The position numbers were made by a program, and so were the translations under genes. The notes under the pieces were generated by a model that was not told the DNA's origin, did not search any database, and worked only from the letters and a program-made list of their open reading frames with translations. 64,000 nucleotides of DNA from Dryococelus australis (Eukaryota > Arthropoda > Insecta > Phasmatodea > Phasmatidae). This document shows positions 1-11,720 of this stretch, piece after piece (positions within the stretch are counted from its first letter, which is position 1; each line of letters starts with the position of its first letter). The stretch is taken from the NCBI GenBank assembly GCA_029891345.1, contig CM057009.1:307808666-307872665 (forward strand). The letters run 5' to 3'.

Positions 1-2160
1 ATATGATAAATGAAATGTTTTTCATGTATGACTGCATGTCATTAAAATGAGAAGTTAAAAATAATCTATATAACCACATTTGAAAAATTAACTTTGAAGT
101 GCTTTGTTGTTTCACATGACTAAAATACTCATAACTGGCCATTGCGTTTCAAAACAGGTGAACAGCATACAGGCGACATACATACTTCGAAATATTACAT
201 TAAAGGCAAGAGTTTTGGGTTAGCATCGCGATTCATGTAGGAAGATTTCTATCAATGTCAGTATATTTGTTGTTTATCTGCATCTTTTTAAAAACTGATT
301 TGTTTGCATGGTAAATTTTAAGGCTATGGAATGACTGGTGTAATCTATATTATATTAGTCTTTGTTAATAACTCATGTCCCAAAATATTATAAATTAGTT
401 CGTCTAAACGAAAGAGTACACAGTGGAGTAATGGTTAGCATGCTGAGCTGTCAAAGTAAGGGGTGTGGGTTCGAGCCCCCTCTCCTGCAATGCTAAGCAT
501 AAGAATAATGTTCAAAAAAATTATCTTTAAAAGATACAGTTAGACATATGGTATAAGCATGGTTAGCCATCAGATGGCTGTGAAATAGTACATCCATTTG
601 CCATTGCTGTTGTAAGCATATGTGTTGACCACACCTAGCCCAGTTATGGGCAGAGTATGACTAGTTATTGGTGCCACTTCAGGCCCAGCAATGGTGCTGG
701 TCATGCTGGGTGCATGCCAGCTGTTGGCCAAGAGTTGGCTTGACATCCGACTGTAAATCATCAATGGGCCATATGTGGTTTGCTACATGGGTATTTATTC
801 TTGGAGGTGATAAACATTGATTTTTTGCATTATTTTATAAATCTCGTCTGCTACAGTATTTTACGACTCTCGCTTTTCAATATATCATACAAAATTTTCA
901 CTGTCTCGTTTTAGATTACCTACTCGGGGAACAATAATTCCTCTGCTTGTATATATGTATAGCTACTTCCAGACTTGTAACTCAGTTGATATCTGGACTG
1001 TGAAGAGGGAACATCATATCGACCCAATATGGAATGTATTCCGGAACATGTTTGTTTAGTTACTGTGTGAAGAAATTTTGCTAAAATTCTCGGCGACATG
1101 ATGTCAACTGTATTAAGAATGTTTAGTGTGCTACTTTCGCATATGAAAATGCAAATCTCACTTTGGTCAGTGAACTGACAACCTCAAAAGTCATCTCAAA
1201 TCCTGCACTGGTCTCCCTTCACCACCTGCTAAGTTTAAATGTCAACATTGCATCAGAGTTGTATTGGCATATTAACTGATGGGACCCACACTGGAAAATC
1301 TTCGAAGGAGGAGACTTCAGCTGTGAATGCTGTAGGCAGTTTGTTGCTTTCATCAAGAATCCCAAACAGCTACTGCGACAAGACTTGCATAAATGCTAAT
1401 AAATGATGAATTTATGAAATGTACGCATGTGTAAAAAGTATCATCCGAATGGTATTTCGATGTGAGAAGCGGTCTAATAGTTTGCATGAACCAACAGCTT
1501 AAATAGACATTTTAAACGACGTAAAGGAACTGCATCATCCCCGTTGTTGAACGAGCCGCCCATACATCCTTTTTGCAGTTTACAGAGGAGGTTGGTCCTA
1601 GTGCAGCTTCGAGTGACGAATCAGAAGCTATGCCTACCAATTCGCCATCTGACCATGCATCGCAACATACTAAAGTAACTTGTGTGATGAACCCAAATAT
1701 AAATTGATTTTTTTCTGATGCAATCTGCATGCCAGGGCCTTATAAAATATTGCTGTGCTCCGAATCTGATAGCTTAATCGAAAGATGTTTGTTCATTTTC
1801 GACATATATTAAACAAAATTTAATAAACCAACTTACATAGGAGGTAGAAAATATGGTGCTCTAAAATACAGTACAATATACAGCTGGAATGCAACCGGTA
1901 GTAAACAACAGGCATAAAATGATCAGCAACCAGAGAAGGTATTCAAGACCTCGAATGTATATGTTATCGGAAAGAGCTTTGAAAAAACATAAAGAGGTTA
2001 TGCCACGAGGATGAATAAATGGTAATGAATGGCTCTTGCAAGAAATTCTATACAGTAGAACATCTGCAGCTGAGAACGAGTAGATTAAAACCACTCAACA
2101 CAAAGACGATACATTGATATGCTCGTATTTGGTGTGGATTACGAACATGTAACGATATCC
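1..2160. other. gene-poor AT-rich DNA
   Basis: No convincing gene is visible. Open frames are short and unsupported. A tRNA-like segment near 420-495 is listed separately. An open plus-strand frame around 1,560-1,710 is Ser/Glu-rich but has no recognisable family. Confidence 0.6.
421..495 (+). repeat. tRNA-derived (SINE head-like) sequence
   Basis: The segment has a tRNA-like A-box region (GGAGTAATGGTTAGCATG) and a good B-box (GGTTCGAGCCCC) at tRNA-like spacing. The anticodon-arm region contains CTGTCAAAG, recalling tRNA-Asp. The acceptor stem does not pair well, so a degraded tRNA pseudogene or SINE head is more likely than a working tRNA. Confidence 0.5.
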
Positions 2161-2183
2161 ACATTTCATGATATCACAAAGTG

Positions 2184-2189
<6 letters not shown>

Positions 2190-2234
<45 letters not shown>
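2190..2234. repeat. (TA)n microsatellite
   Basis: An uninterrupted AT dinucleotide tract of about 45 bases. It lies immediately outside the left copy of the inverted repeat pair, mirroring the tract at 7,415-7,489. Confidence 0.95.
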
Positions 2235-2237
<3 letters not shown>

Positions 2238-2249
2238 GGTGTGTATATG

Positions 2250-2932
2250 TATGTATATAGTGTGGGGCTGGATTCGACCGACAAACTTCGTGAGGTGATT
2301 CCTTATGTAAAATCAAGTGGCAAATATGCATGACACTTTGTACCGAAACTAAATATCAAGGGCGAAATAATTCCCCTAACATGGAGATTTTGAAATGTAT
2401 TTTTGCGATATACCGTAAACTAGGTGAGATGAAAGTGCAATTAATGGAACACTGTTTTAAGTTATGGGTATCGTCAACCTAAAAGTAAATTCACAATAAT
2501 AACACTCCCTGTTATGAAAAACAGGGGTGGCCACCCTAATATTGCCGGCAAATTCGTCACCGTCAGGAATTATGAAAGTTTGATGCTGGTTTATTGAGTA
2601 GTATGACCTACGAAACAAAAATGGTCCCCTTGTTGCAACTGTCTAGGACCCACCGTTTTCGTTTAAAACGTACACAATATTCAGCTAAATTCTACTGCAG
2701 CGATAGAGCGCCTAGTATGCAGGCAAGTCTAACTACATGTGTGTATGGCCACGGCACAACCGATTGTGGCGAACTAGGTTAAAACCTACTGTAAACAATG
2801 CGTACCATATATTAATTAGCATTCATCACTGTTCGATTGTGGCGACAGTCGGCGTGTAATTCCATACAGGGTGTAAAAATATTAGTATTGCCTATGCACT
2901 TGTAACTGTATCGCTGCTGCTGTGTACTGTGC
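2250..2932 (+). repeat. left arm of a long inverted repeat pair (unclassified element)
   Basis: This segment matches the reverse complement of 6,712-7,407 over nearly its whole length. Landmarks in order are the TGGGGCTG start, the AAATCAAGTGGCAAAT block, GGGGTGGCCACCCT, the GACCCACCGTTTTCGTTTAAA block and CTGCTGTGTACTGT. Divergence is moderate with small indels. Each arm has a (TA)n tract on its outer side. No protein is recognised in it. It could be a foldback-type element's terminal repeat or two independent insertions of one non-autonomous element. Confidence 0.85.
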
Positions 2933-3084
2933 AGGCTTTTGAATATTGAGACTTTTGTTGCAGCAGTATAGAGCAATGCCATTAAAATGCATCGCATTTA
3001 CTTAGTATCATGCAAAATTGAATTTGACAACAAAAGCTGTAGCAATCCATTAGTTTTACTGTAGAAACATTATCACAAACACTC

Positions 3085-3975
3085 TTATAGGAAAGGCTCG
3101 ATGGTACGACCGCCGTGTTCGACGCACAGTTCACATCGCCGCACCAACGATTGTCAGACACATTAAAAAACACCGTCATTGTCCCGAATAATCCCTGCAG
3201 CTGCAACGATGCGGGCGACGAGGTCCTCTTCCGATTCCACCGTGGTTTCATACAACAGGCTGCGCATGTAACCCCAGAAGAAATAGCCCAATGGATTAAT
3301 ATCTGGGGATCGTGGAGGCCAGGGAACAGGACCTCCACGTACTATACATCGTCCAGGGAATACGAGATTCAGGTGATATCGTGTACGTCGCGAAATGTCG
3401 GCTGGAGCGCTGTCGTGCTGGAACCACATGGCCGCTTGTGTTTGTAATGGGAACTCTTCGAGTAATGTCGGCAGAACTTCCCACAGAAATGCAGTGTACA
3501 CATTTCCGTGAGACGATGTGGTAACAGGTAGTGGCCAACTAACATGTGTATTAAGCCCGGCAAATGTTGTACACTGAATCGCTATTGATCCCGTGGAAGA
3601 ATTTGGTATGATGATTGACATCCGCCCATTTGTGGATTTTTCGACAATTCTGTATGCCATTACGTTGAAAGGAAGCATCGTCAGTGAAGAGAATGTATCT
3701 GTCAAAGTCACGGTGTGTTCTGCGTTGTTCCAGAAACCATGCTGCAAAGTCCACCCATCGAGTATAATCCGCAGGACCCACTGCATGCACACGTTGTACA
3801 TGGAACGGTTGCAGTAATTACTCGTGAAGTACTCGACCAATGGTGCGGCGGCTTCTGTTGAGTATTCTGGCAATAGTAGACATATTCACACGTGGGTTAT
3901 ATTCAACATGCTTCACTACATCATCTTCAAACTTGGCTGTCCTCGCTGTCCGGCAGTCGGCGATTGTCAAGGGGC
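3085..3975 (-). pseudogene. mariner/Tc1-superfamily transposase, degraded
   Basis: A minus-strand transposase spread over three frames. The N-terminal helix-turn-helix remnant (STIARILNRSRRTIGRVLHE) lies near 3,830-3,900. The first catalytic Asp is in FTDDASFQRNG near 3,670. The second is in FQHDSAPA near 3,420. The C-terminal WPPRSPDINPL block near 3,300 should be followed by the third acidic residue, but GYFFWG is read where this family usually has an acidic residue. The C-terminal Arg/Cys-rich tail runs to 3,085 in another frame. Length is close to a full ~290-residue transposase, but frameshifts and stops rule out function. It sits between the two arms of the long inverted repeat. Confidence 0.85.
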
Positions 3976-6711
3976 GAGGTCAGCTGCTAGACCAGGTGGG
4001 GCGATGTCCTTCCCTGGGGGCGGCGAGGCCAGAGTGTGAGACCGGGACTTACAGTGATGTAAGTGTATAATGGCTTCCAGTACAAGCCCGTTCAAACGGT
4101 CGTATGTCACAATGAAGGATGTATTATTATTAAATGTTATTGTGAAGCCGAAGACTTTCAAGGCAAGAAGAAAATAGTTGAAAGGCTTATTGGGCCAAGG
4201 AATTGTGCCGAGGTCTGCGGCCGCAGCGGCTGTAAACCGTCTGTTGGACACTGACTTTGCGCCACCCCTTGGCGCTCCACATCAGGGGACAAGAAAAACA
4301 GCCCAGTGCTTTCCAACAAAATGAAAACCCCAGCTGCTGGCCCCCTACATAAGCACCAAGGTGCCCCAGAGGAGGACGTGAAATGAAGTATCTTCACTCC
4401 CACGTGCAATCCTTCAGTGTATAAATAAATAATCACGGAGAAAGGAAGTTCAGCCCAAAATAATTATTAAACATCTAACTCCACTCACTTTCCTTGTTCT
4501 CCATTCAGGTACACTGTTGAGGGTTTTCTTTTAATGCCCATCAGAAAAACATCACACTAAAGCTCTCGTCAATAAATAAGTTAAAACATGAACGTGCACT
4601 TACAAAAAAGGTAGTAGGTGTTAGTGAATTTCTTTTTAAACAAATAAAAAAAATTTGCTATTTGGTTTGGGTTTTTATTTGACCATTTTTCCTTCTTACC
4701 ACACACACAATGAGAAGAGATAAATTATATATGCTATTTAAACAAAAGAATAATTGGTTTTATGAGTATTACAGTTGCTTCGAACTAGTTACAGATAAAA
4801 GACCCCCCCCCTTTTTTTTGTTTTCATATTCTGATATTTTTCAAACTCATTACAGTGCATCCGAAATTTACCATTTTAGCTACAGCTTCCTCACTTTCTC
4901 CTTTATTTTATTTTAGGACCAACAAACTTAAAATTTGTAAATAGAAAATTCTTATGGTTGTTCACACCATTTCATGCCAAGACCTCTAACAAGGTAAGTA
5001 TTACATTTTTAAACATGTTGTCCAGGATAGTTGAGTCCAGAATAAAACATCGTGCAGCAAGTTGAAGGTAGTCACTGTCGTGGTGTCATGCAGTAATAAA
5101 AAAATCACGAAAACATATAAGTCTTAAGGCCGAAGTACACAACCTAATAAATCTCCTAACTTGAGCCTAAACTAACAAATTAGTACTGGCTCGTTTACAC
5201 ATTTGACTCATGTAAGGGACTACCAATGTAAGCGCCAGGGTTACGTCACTTTACAACCAAACCTTTAAACAATTTGACGACTCATAGTCCTGGATATTGC
5301 TGGGGTGACCAAGCGCCTTAACACTGCGCCGAAACATTAAATAGTAAATCAGTTTCTCTCAGTTCTAAGTTGCTCATGACACATGTTCCTTAAACCAATA
5401 CTAATAAGAACTTTCATGATAACTCAGTTTTATCAGAAAGCAAGGAAAATATCAATAATATGATATTAAATATACACCAAGCCCCGCAGGCGAGTAGCCA
5501 CATCAACGGACGTGTTGCTAAAATGAACAAGTTGAAATCACTATTAAAACCACACTAGCACTTCGTGCGCCAGCACCCCAATACGTAAAATTATTAAGGG
5601 CCATTAGGGCGACGCACGATTAAAACCCAGACATAACAAAGTAAAATATGTATATATATTGCTGACGCGGCATGTGGAACAGTTGAAAATCAGAATAGAC
5701 CTGCCCAGCCGAATAGGACAAAGAGTTAAAGGCAAACTACTTCAAACCAATGCGAAAAATCTTGCTAGTAAACCTCATGTTAATTCATTACAAACGTTAC
5801 TCTGGCAAACCGAGGTAAATAGCTGAAGATATATCAAAAGCTGATAGCCAGCTACCAAATTACAACTCCTAATTTGCAAAGACTGCCTAATTTAAATACG
5901 CCCTCCAAACTCACCGCTCGTCGCTTTCGCACAATTGCGATCACAAAAAAAATGCAAAACATGACTAGAAAAAAAATTGCCTCACTCGGCAGTATTGAAA
6001 GAATTCTTATTACATTACTGATCGCTGAGCTGCTGCTGACTTACGAATTCTCGGCCCCTTCATTTCTTGACAAATGCTCGCCGACAGGAATGAACCAATT
6101 GGACGGCAGCAGTTGACCCGCACATCTAGCTCTACACCGCCTCGTGTACTGTACATGAATCAAATTAATATTAGTAACGAGCTAGGATAGGAGAATTGGT
6201 AGAAGGGAGGGGACGCAAGGAGAAAGGAGGGGTATTCGAGCCCGCCAAGGAGGAAGTGTCTGCGCGCTGCGACGATGGCGGCGAAGCGAACTAATGTGTA
6301 GATAGCAGCATAGCTGTAAGATAGCGGAACATACAAGTAGGCACTTGAAGGGCCTTTATTAAATAACCGTCCCAGCGTTTGCCTCGAGTAACTTCGGGAA
6401 ACCACGGTAAACATAATTATGGATGGCCTGACAAGTATGCGAACCCGCATCTTCCCGAATGCGAGTCCAACATGTCACATTTACCCCACTTCGTTCGGTC
6501 CCTGATTTATTAAAGACGGGAGATGTTTACACGTAAAGTCAAGACTTATTCACATGTGATACTTGTTTATTTAACACTATGATTTGGGTAACACACAGGG
6601 CCTCTAACCACAACTGCCTAGGACCATCGCTTTCGTACAAAACACACATACATAAAGCTTCGGCTGCAGCGATACATGTCCAGGCACATAAATAATTATC
6701 TTTACAGTACA
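3976..6711. other. no gene recognised
   Basis: Includes a GC-rich patch at 3,950-4,260 of unknown nature, then AT-rich DNA with homopolymer runs near 4,802-4,820. Open frames are short and have no family signature. GC-rich DNA at 6,190-6,330 also codes for nothing I recognise. Confidence 0.5.
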
Positions 6712-7407
6712 CAGCAGTAACAGCAATACGGTTCCAGGCACGTAGGCAATACCAATACTTCATGTAGGGATTCTCTTACCGACTGTTGCCTGGAACACAT
6801 TGTCGGTTGCCCAATCGTGGGCTTCTTAATGCACGCTATTGGTTGTTTACATTACGTAATAAATGTTCTCCGCCATGGTTTTTTACTGTGGTAACAGCAG
6901 CTTACCATTCACACCATAGAGGGCGCATTGCCTATATACTAGGCGCTGTATCACAGCAGCGGAATCTAGCGGAATTTTTGTGTGCGGTTTAAACGAAAAC
7001 GGTGGGTTCTCGGCAGTTGCAAAAAGAGGGCCATTTTTATTTCATAGGTCAAACTACTCAATAAACAAGCATCAAACGTTCATAATTCCCGACAGTTACG
7101 AAGTTTCCGACAATATGAGGGTGGCCACCCCTGTTATTTTCGTAACTTGGAGTGGTGTTACTGTCAATTTGCTCTTAGGTCGACGATCCCGACAACATAA
7201 ACCAGTGTTCCGCAAATTGTACTCTCATCTCACCTGGTTTCCGATATTTCGCAAAGATACATTCCAAAATATTCATTTTTGGAACTTATTGCGCCCTTAA
7301 TACTTAGTTTAGGTACAAGATGTCCTATATATTTGCCACTTGATATTACATAAGGAATTAAGGAATCATTTCACGAAGATTGTCGGTATAACTCAGCCCC
7401 ACCCTGT
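6712..7407 (-). repeat. right arm of the long inverted repeat pair
   Basis: Reverse-complement homologue of 2,250-2,932, with the same block order and a (TA)n tract just outside. Homology may extend a little further inward toward 6,570, where the left arm has no counterpart because it runs into the mariner-containing DNA. Confidence 0.85.
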
Positions 7408-7412
7408 GTGTG

Positions 7413-7414
<2 letters not shown>

Positions 7415-7489
<75 letters not shown>
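7415..7489. repeat. (TA)n microsatellite
   Basis: About 75 bases of pure TA dinucleotide, flanking the right arm of the inverted repeat. The open frames here that read as alternating Tyr-Ile are artefacts of the repeat. Confidence 0.95.
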
Positions 7490-7494
<5 letters not shown>

Positions 7495-10367
7495 CATTTA
7501 TCCGAGGCACGTGATAAGCCTATGGTTTGCAGATATTTATGTCTCCAAGGAGACAAAAATGAAGAGAAGTTTATACCTGGGCTGCTATAACCTCATTCAT
7601 AGGTGTGATTGACAACATTTACATTGTTTCGTTCCTTTATTGCCTGCCATGGTCCACCACAACATCCACTCTATGTTATGTACGGATATATAGGTGGGCG
7701 ATTTCATGTTAAAGAGCTTACTTTGATAGTGGTCGAGGTAAAAGGCAAATCATCTCAGCAGTTAACGTGAACTCGCATAAATATAATGGAGACATAAGTC
7801 GTGGAATCAGCAGAAACGCCATCGAGCGACGCTGGTAAAATGCCAATGAATTCTGATGTTGGAAAATTTCTTTGCCATTTTCGACCGCGCCTTCGGAGGA
7901 ATTGACAGCACCAGTTCTTATTGCAAGATCGGTTTCTTCGGATGAACCATCCAATCTTTTGGCTGCCCATCACCTGCAGAGTTTGGGTCGTCGTGTAAAA
8001 TACGTCCGCCAGAGAAAACCTATTCTTACAGCTACTTCGAGGAGGTATATTCACACCAACCCATCCCATCATAGCACGAAATTCATTCCTGTATGAAAAA
8101 TCCTAACCGCTTTAAATATATGTGCTTATTTTGTGTGTTAATGTTATACTGCAACGATACTTACTGGAAACATGTGAGGTAATCCAAAGTTAAACTGCCG
8201 GCCTCATCGATGCCTTTATGCCATTTCTGCAAAGATGGATATCTTGCAACCTCCTTCGCTGGTGTGACGAATGGCAGTTTCGATCCTATGATACCACAGG
8301 CAACGACCAGCCGGCCAACGCAACGCCGACCGAAGACACTTCTGATGGCAGAACTGACTGGGTCTGCTACGAAGACTTTACCTTCAAACATATTGCACGA
8401 TGACATAGAGTTTAACAGTGCCTGAATACTTCGGTGCATGTTAATGAAGGACTGAGCACATTACATGGACGAAATGATTAATATATTTAGTTCTTTGGAA
8501 GTTCTACAGTTCAATGAATTTTAGATACGAAAATATTTGTATGTATTATTTCTTATTTTAACTGTTTGTCGTAACCATACTATTGGACACTGATATCATT
8601 AAAAAATTATATGATGCAAATATTAAATTTTATATTAGCTAATCGCTACGTTTATAAAGAGTCTATTTTAACAAACATTCCTGGAAATGGAAATTACATT
8701 TGCAAAGTGAATTTACGAGACTGACCTTAAGTGTTTGCAGATAATATTCACCTATTCACCTATGTGTATAAATATTCGCATGCATACGATCTGACTTTGC
8801 GAAAATGTGGTTTACTGCATAATAAATTAAAACAAACATAATAAAATGTTCAATTTATTTAGGCACGTAACCTGTTTTAATATTCTAACCTGACTGTAAA
8901 GAAACGCGTTCTATGATACATCGCTTGTATTTCAAAATACTTTTTAATTGCCAAACATAATGATTTTAAACCAAAATAATTATAATTATTTGTACAGATA
9001 GCTTTAAAATAGACGTGGTGATTTAAGCATTGAATGGAAAAATGTTAAACTAGTATACAAACATAATTAAATTAAAAAAAAGATGTTTAATACATTAACA
9101 ATTTAAGTACTGGCCCAAAAGGATGTGGCCAATTTGTTTGGAAGACTAAAATACTACATCAAAGCACAATGTTGTGTTCCTTTACCTGAAATGTTACTGC
9201 GCGTGACTTATGGTCAGAATGTTGTAGGTTCAAATCTCTCTGCATACATGAGAATTTTTTTTAAATACAGCTGTCATGGGAAAATTCCAATTTAATGTAG
9301 TTTAAATAAAAAGATCGGTTTTGCATTGACAATTCATGGTAGATACATTAAATTGTATTTGTTGAATTTTGGGCATTTTTCAAATATTGTATAGCAAATT
9401 AATGAAATAAATAGAATTATTGATGAATACACTGTTTCCTAGATGTCGGATCATTTCACACTTGTTTTGTTAGGGTCGGCCACAGGCCTGATTCGTGAGC
9501 AGAGTGTGAGAGGGTGTGAATGCAGGGGGAAGGGGGGCGGTCGATGCATTTTGTGGGGTGGGGTGAGGGGGAAAAGTTTCATGGTTGTTTGATGAGAGGA
9601 TAGAATGTTGGGAGCGGAGGCTCATGTTCGTGTAATGTGAAGTTTTCATTGTGGTGTGACGGTTCTTTGAGAAGGGGGGTGGAGTATATGTATTGATGCT
9701 TTCAGTAAACAATTTCAGATGCTTAGGACCATGCTATAAATAGCTATTTTAGACATTTATTAAAGTAAAAAGAATAGTAATGAAGGGCCAAAGAGGGGAG
9801 GTGGGTTATTGTAATGTAGGTCGATGAGACTGAGAAGTGTTTGTGTTGGTAAGGTGGGATAATGAGAGTGGGTAGGGGTTGGCTGGTGGGGGGAAATACC
9901 TATTAAATCGAAGATGTTCTTTTTGTCATTTTAATTCAGATAATGGTTACATCACAATCCTTTTCGTCTGTAAAAGATGAATTCGGTGAATTATAATACT
10001 GTATACTTAAAACTTCAAAAAATTTAATTATAAAATAAATTTAAATTCAAAAATAATATATATATATATCTAGTTTTACTGTATTTACACCTGAGTGTGG
10101 CTGATGTTTTAACAACTTCTGCGGATATTCAGCCACAGTGAGGAGACACTCAGCCACTTTGAGGGGCAAGCATTTTTTTTTCCACAAATGTTTGGAAATT
10201 TCTGGGGTACTGGGAGATAGGGACATTTTGGGGACAAAGCATACATTTTAGAATGCCAAACGGGTTATTTTGAGGCGGGTGGCCCCTCAGCTCCTCGGGC
10301 TGCAGCCTATGTGCCACAACCTACATTTCATAACTACTTAGGTTTGGCATTTCCTCTGATTCTTGCA
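7490..10367. other. gene-poor DNA with a G-rich patch
   Basis: No gene is recognised. Around 9,500-9,900 the plus strand is strongly G-rich, with repeated GGGG tracts (for example 9,520-9,572). A weak tRNA-like B-box (GGTTCAAATCTC) occurs near 9,227-9,240. The open frames at 7,720-8,440 on both strands have no recognisable family. Confidence 0.5.
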
Positions 10368-10747
10368 CCTCACTGACGATGATCGAAGGAACCCTGATGG
10401 CGCGGCGGTATTTCCAGGAAATTCTTCGCCCATGTACGCTCGCCTTCCAGGTGCAGCTTGACACCTCAATTCGCTAGCAGCACAATGGCCGGCTTCACAC
10501 AGCACGGGTATCTCGGGCCTACCTGTGAAACGTAAACATGCTTGCTTGGTCAGCATCACCCATCGAGAACGTGGCGGACCAGATTGAACTGCAACTTCGG
10601 CCAGTGGCAACTAAGACAGAATTTGAGGGTAATTTCCGCAGTCTGTGTCAGGATCTTCCTCAGGAGAATATTCTATGTCTATATGCTTCCCTGCCTGACC
10701 GTATCGCAGCATGTTTCCATCCTACGGATAGTCCAACACCATACTAA
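10368..10747 (+). pseudogene. Tc1/IS630-superfamily transposase, C-terminal fragment
   Basis: Plus-strand fragment read in more than one frame. GTLMARRYFQEILRP corresponds to the block before the second catalytic Asp. QHNGRLHTARVSRAYL corresponds to the second Asp block, with Asp replaced by Asn-Gly context. ASPIENVADQIELQLRP holds the third acidic residue (Glu of SPIENV). The tail up to the stop at about 10,745 matches a family C-terminus in spacing. Residues between the second and third blocks are partly deleted. Two in-frame stops and missing N-terminal sequence mark it as a fossil. Confidence 0.75.
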
Positions 10748-11548
10748 GTGCACCATGTTTGTGTTGGCTCCTCCCAATACATGCTTGATGTGGTATAATA
10801 TTTTTATGGTTTTTCTGTCGATAAACTACTTTGTCTTGTGACTGGACTGAACCAACCTCGTACCCCTACGATGGCTCCTTCAGCGTTATCCCTTTTTATT
10901 ATGAGTGTATATCAATTTCGGATATATATATATATTGTTTGAGGTTATTGTCACTATAATAATCAAGATACGGTTCACGTTTCAGTTATTCGTATGCTCA
11001 TTATGTTATACACACAAATAGAAATATAGACAAATACATTTTAAATATTTATTCGCTGTAATAAATATCCCAGAAATATTACAGAGAAGGCAAACACTTT
11101 TAGCGTTTATGTTTGTATTCGCCTACATAAAACATTAATACTATTATTTTAATCGTTCATCTTTTTTCGATTCTAGTGGGTTTTTGTAAGCAATGTATAG
11201 TCAAGGTTCATGCTCACTTTCATTAGACATTCTCATTACTACTTATCAGGAAAAAAAACTATAGCAATAGCATTTATGTGGACTCGCCATTACGGCCGTT
11301 TGACTGTAATTGAGCAAAGGAGCAGAAAATAAGCGGCGGCACCAAATAATTCCAATGCAGCCGCCGGCGAGCTATAATGACTTACCATCAGTTGCAATAC
11401 TTCCAAGTGGCCGATTTAATCCCGCTCCTGATTGCCACCCCACTATCACGGAAATCCTCTTTCCAAACTGGTCATGTTCCCATAACTATGTTTTTTTTCC
11501 AAATATCATCTTTACTTCTTGTAATTTTCTTGCATACGCCGTTTCACA

Positions 11549-11720
11549 ATGGCGGCCGCGGTGCGTGAGCGGTTAGACTGCTCGCCTCCCACCAAGGCGA
11601 ACCAGGCTCGATCTCCGGGCGGTCACCCCCGGATTTTCGCAAGTGGGAATCGCACCGGACGATGCCGCTGGTCGGAGGGTTTGCTTGGGGATCTCCAGAT
11701 TCCCCCGCCCTTGCATACCG
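11549..11720 (+). repeat. tRNA-derived SINE-like element
   Basis: The first ~75 bases read like a tRNA. There is an A-box (GTGAGCGGTTAGACTGC), a potential anticodon stem (CTCGCCT pairing with AAGGCGA) and a B-box (GGCTCGATCTCC). The following ~100 bases form a GC-rich body unlike the AT-rich surroundings. This is the layout of a tRNA-headed SINE. No poly-A tail or target duplication was identified. Confidence 0.6.

Noticed and set aside
1560-1710. Ser/Glu-rich plus-strand open stretch after a TTTTTGCAG acceptor-like site
   Set aside because: Too short and without a family signature to support an exon.
7340-7612. Open frames rich in alternating Tyr-Ile at the (TA)n tract
   Set aside because: Pure consequence of translating TA dinucleotides.
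7718-8439. Overlapping open frames at 7.7-8.4 kb as genes
   Set aside because: Frames on both strands overlap, none has recognisable motifs, and composition is not clearly coding.
9190-9250. tRNA gene suggested by GGTTCAAATCTC
   Set aside because: Only a B-box-like string; no A-box with pairing stems, so not called.
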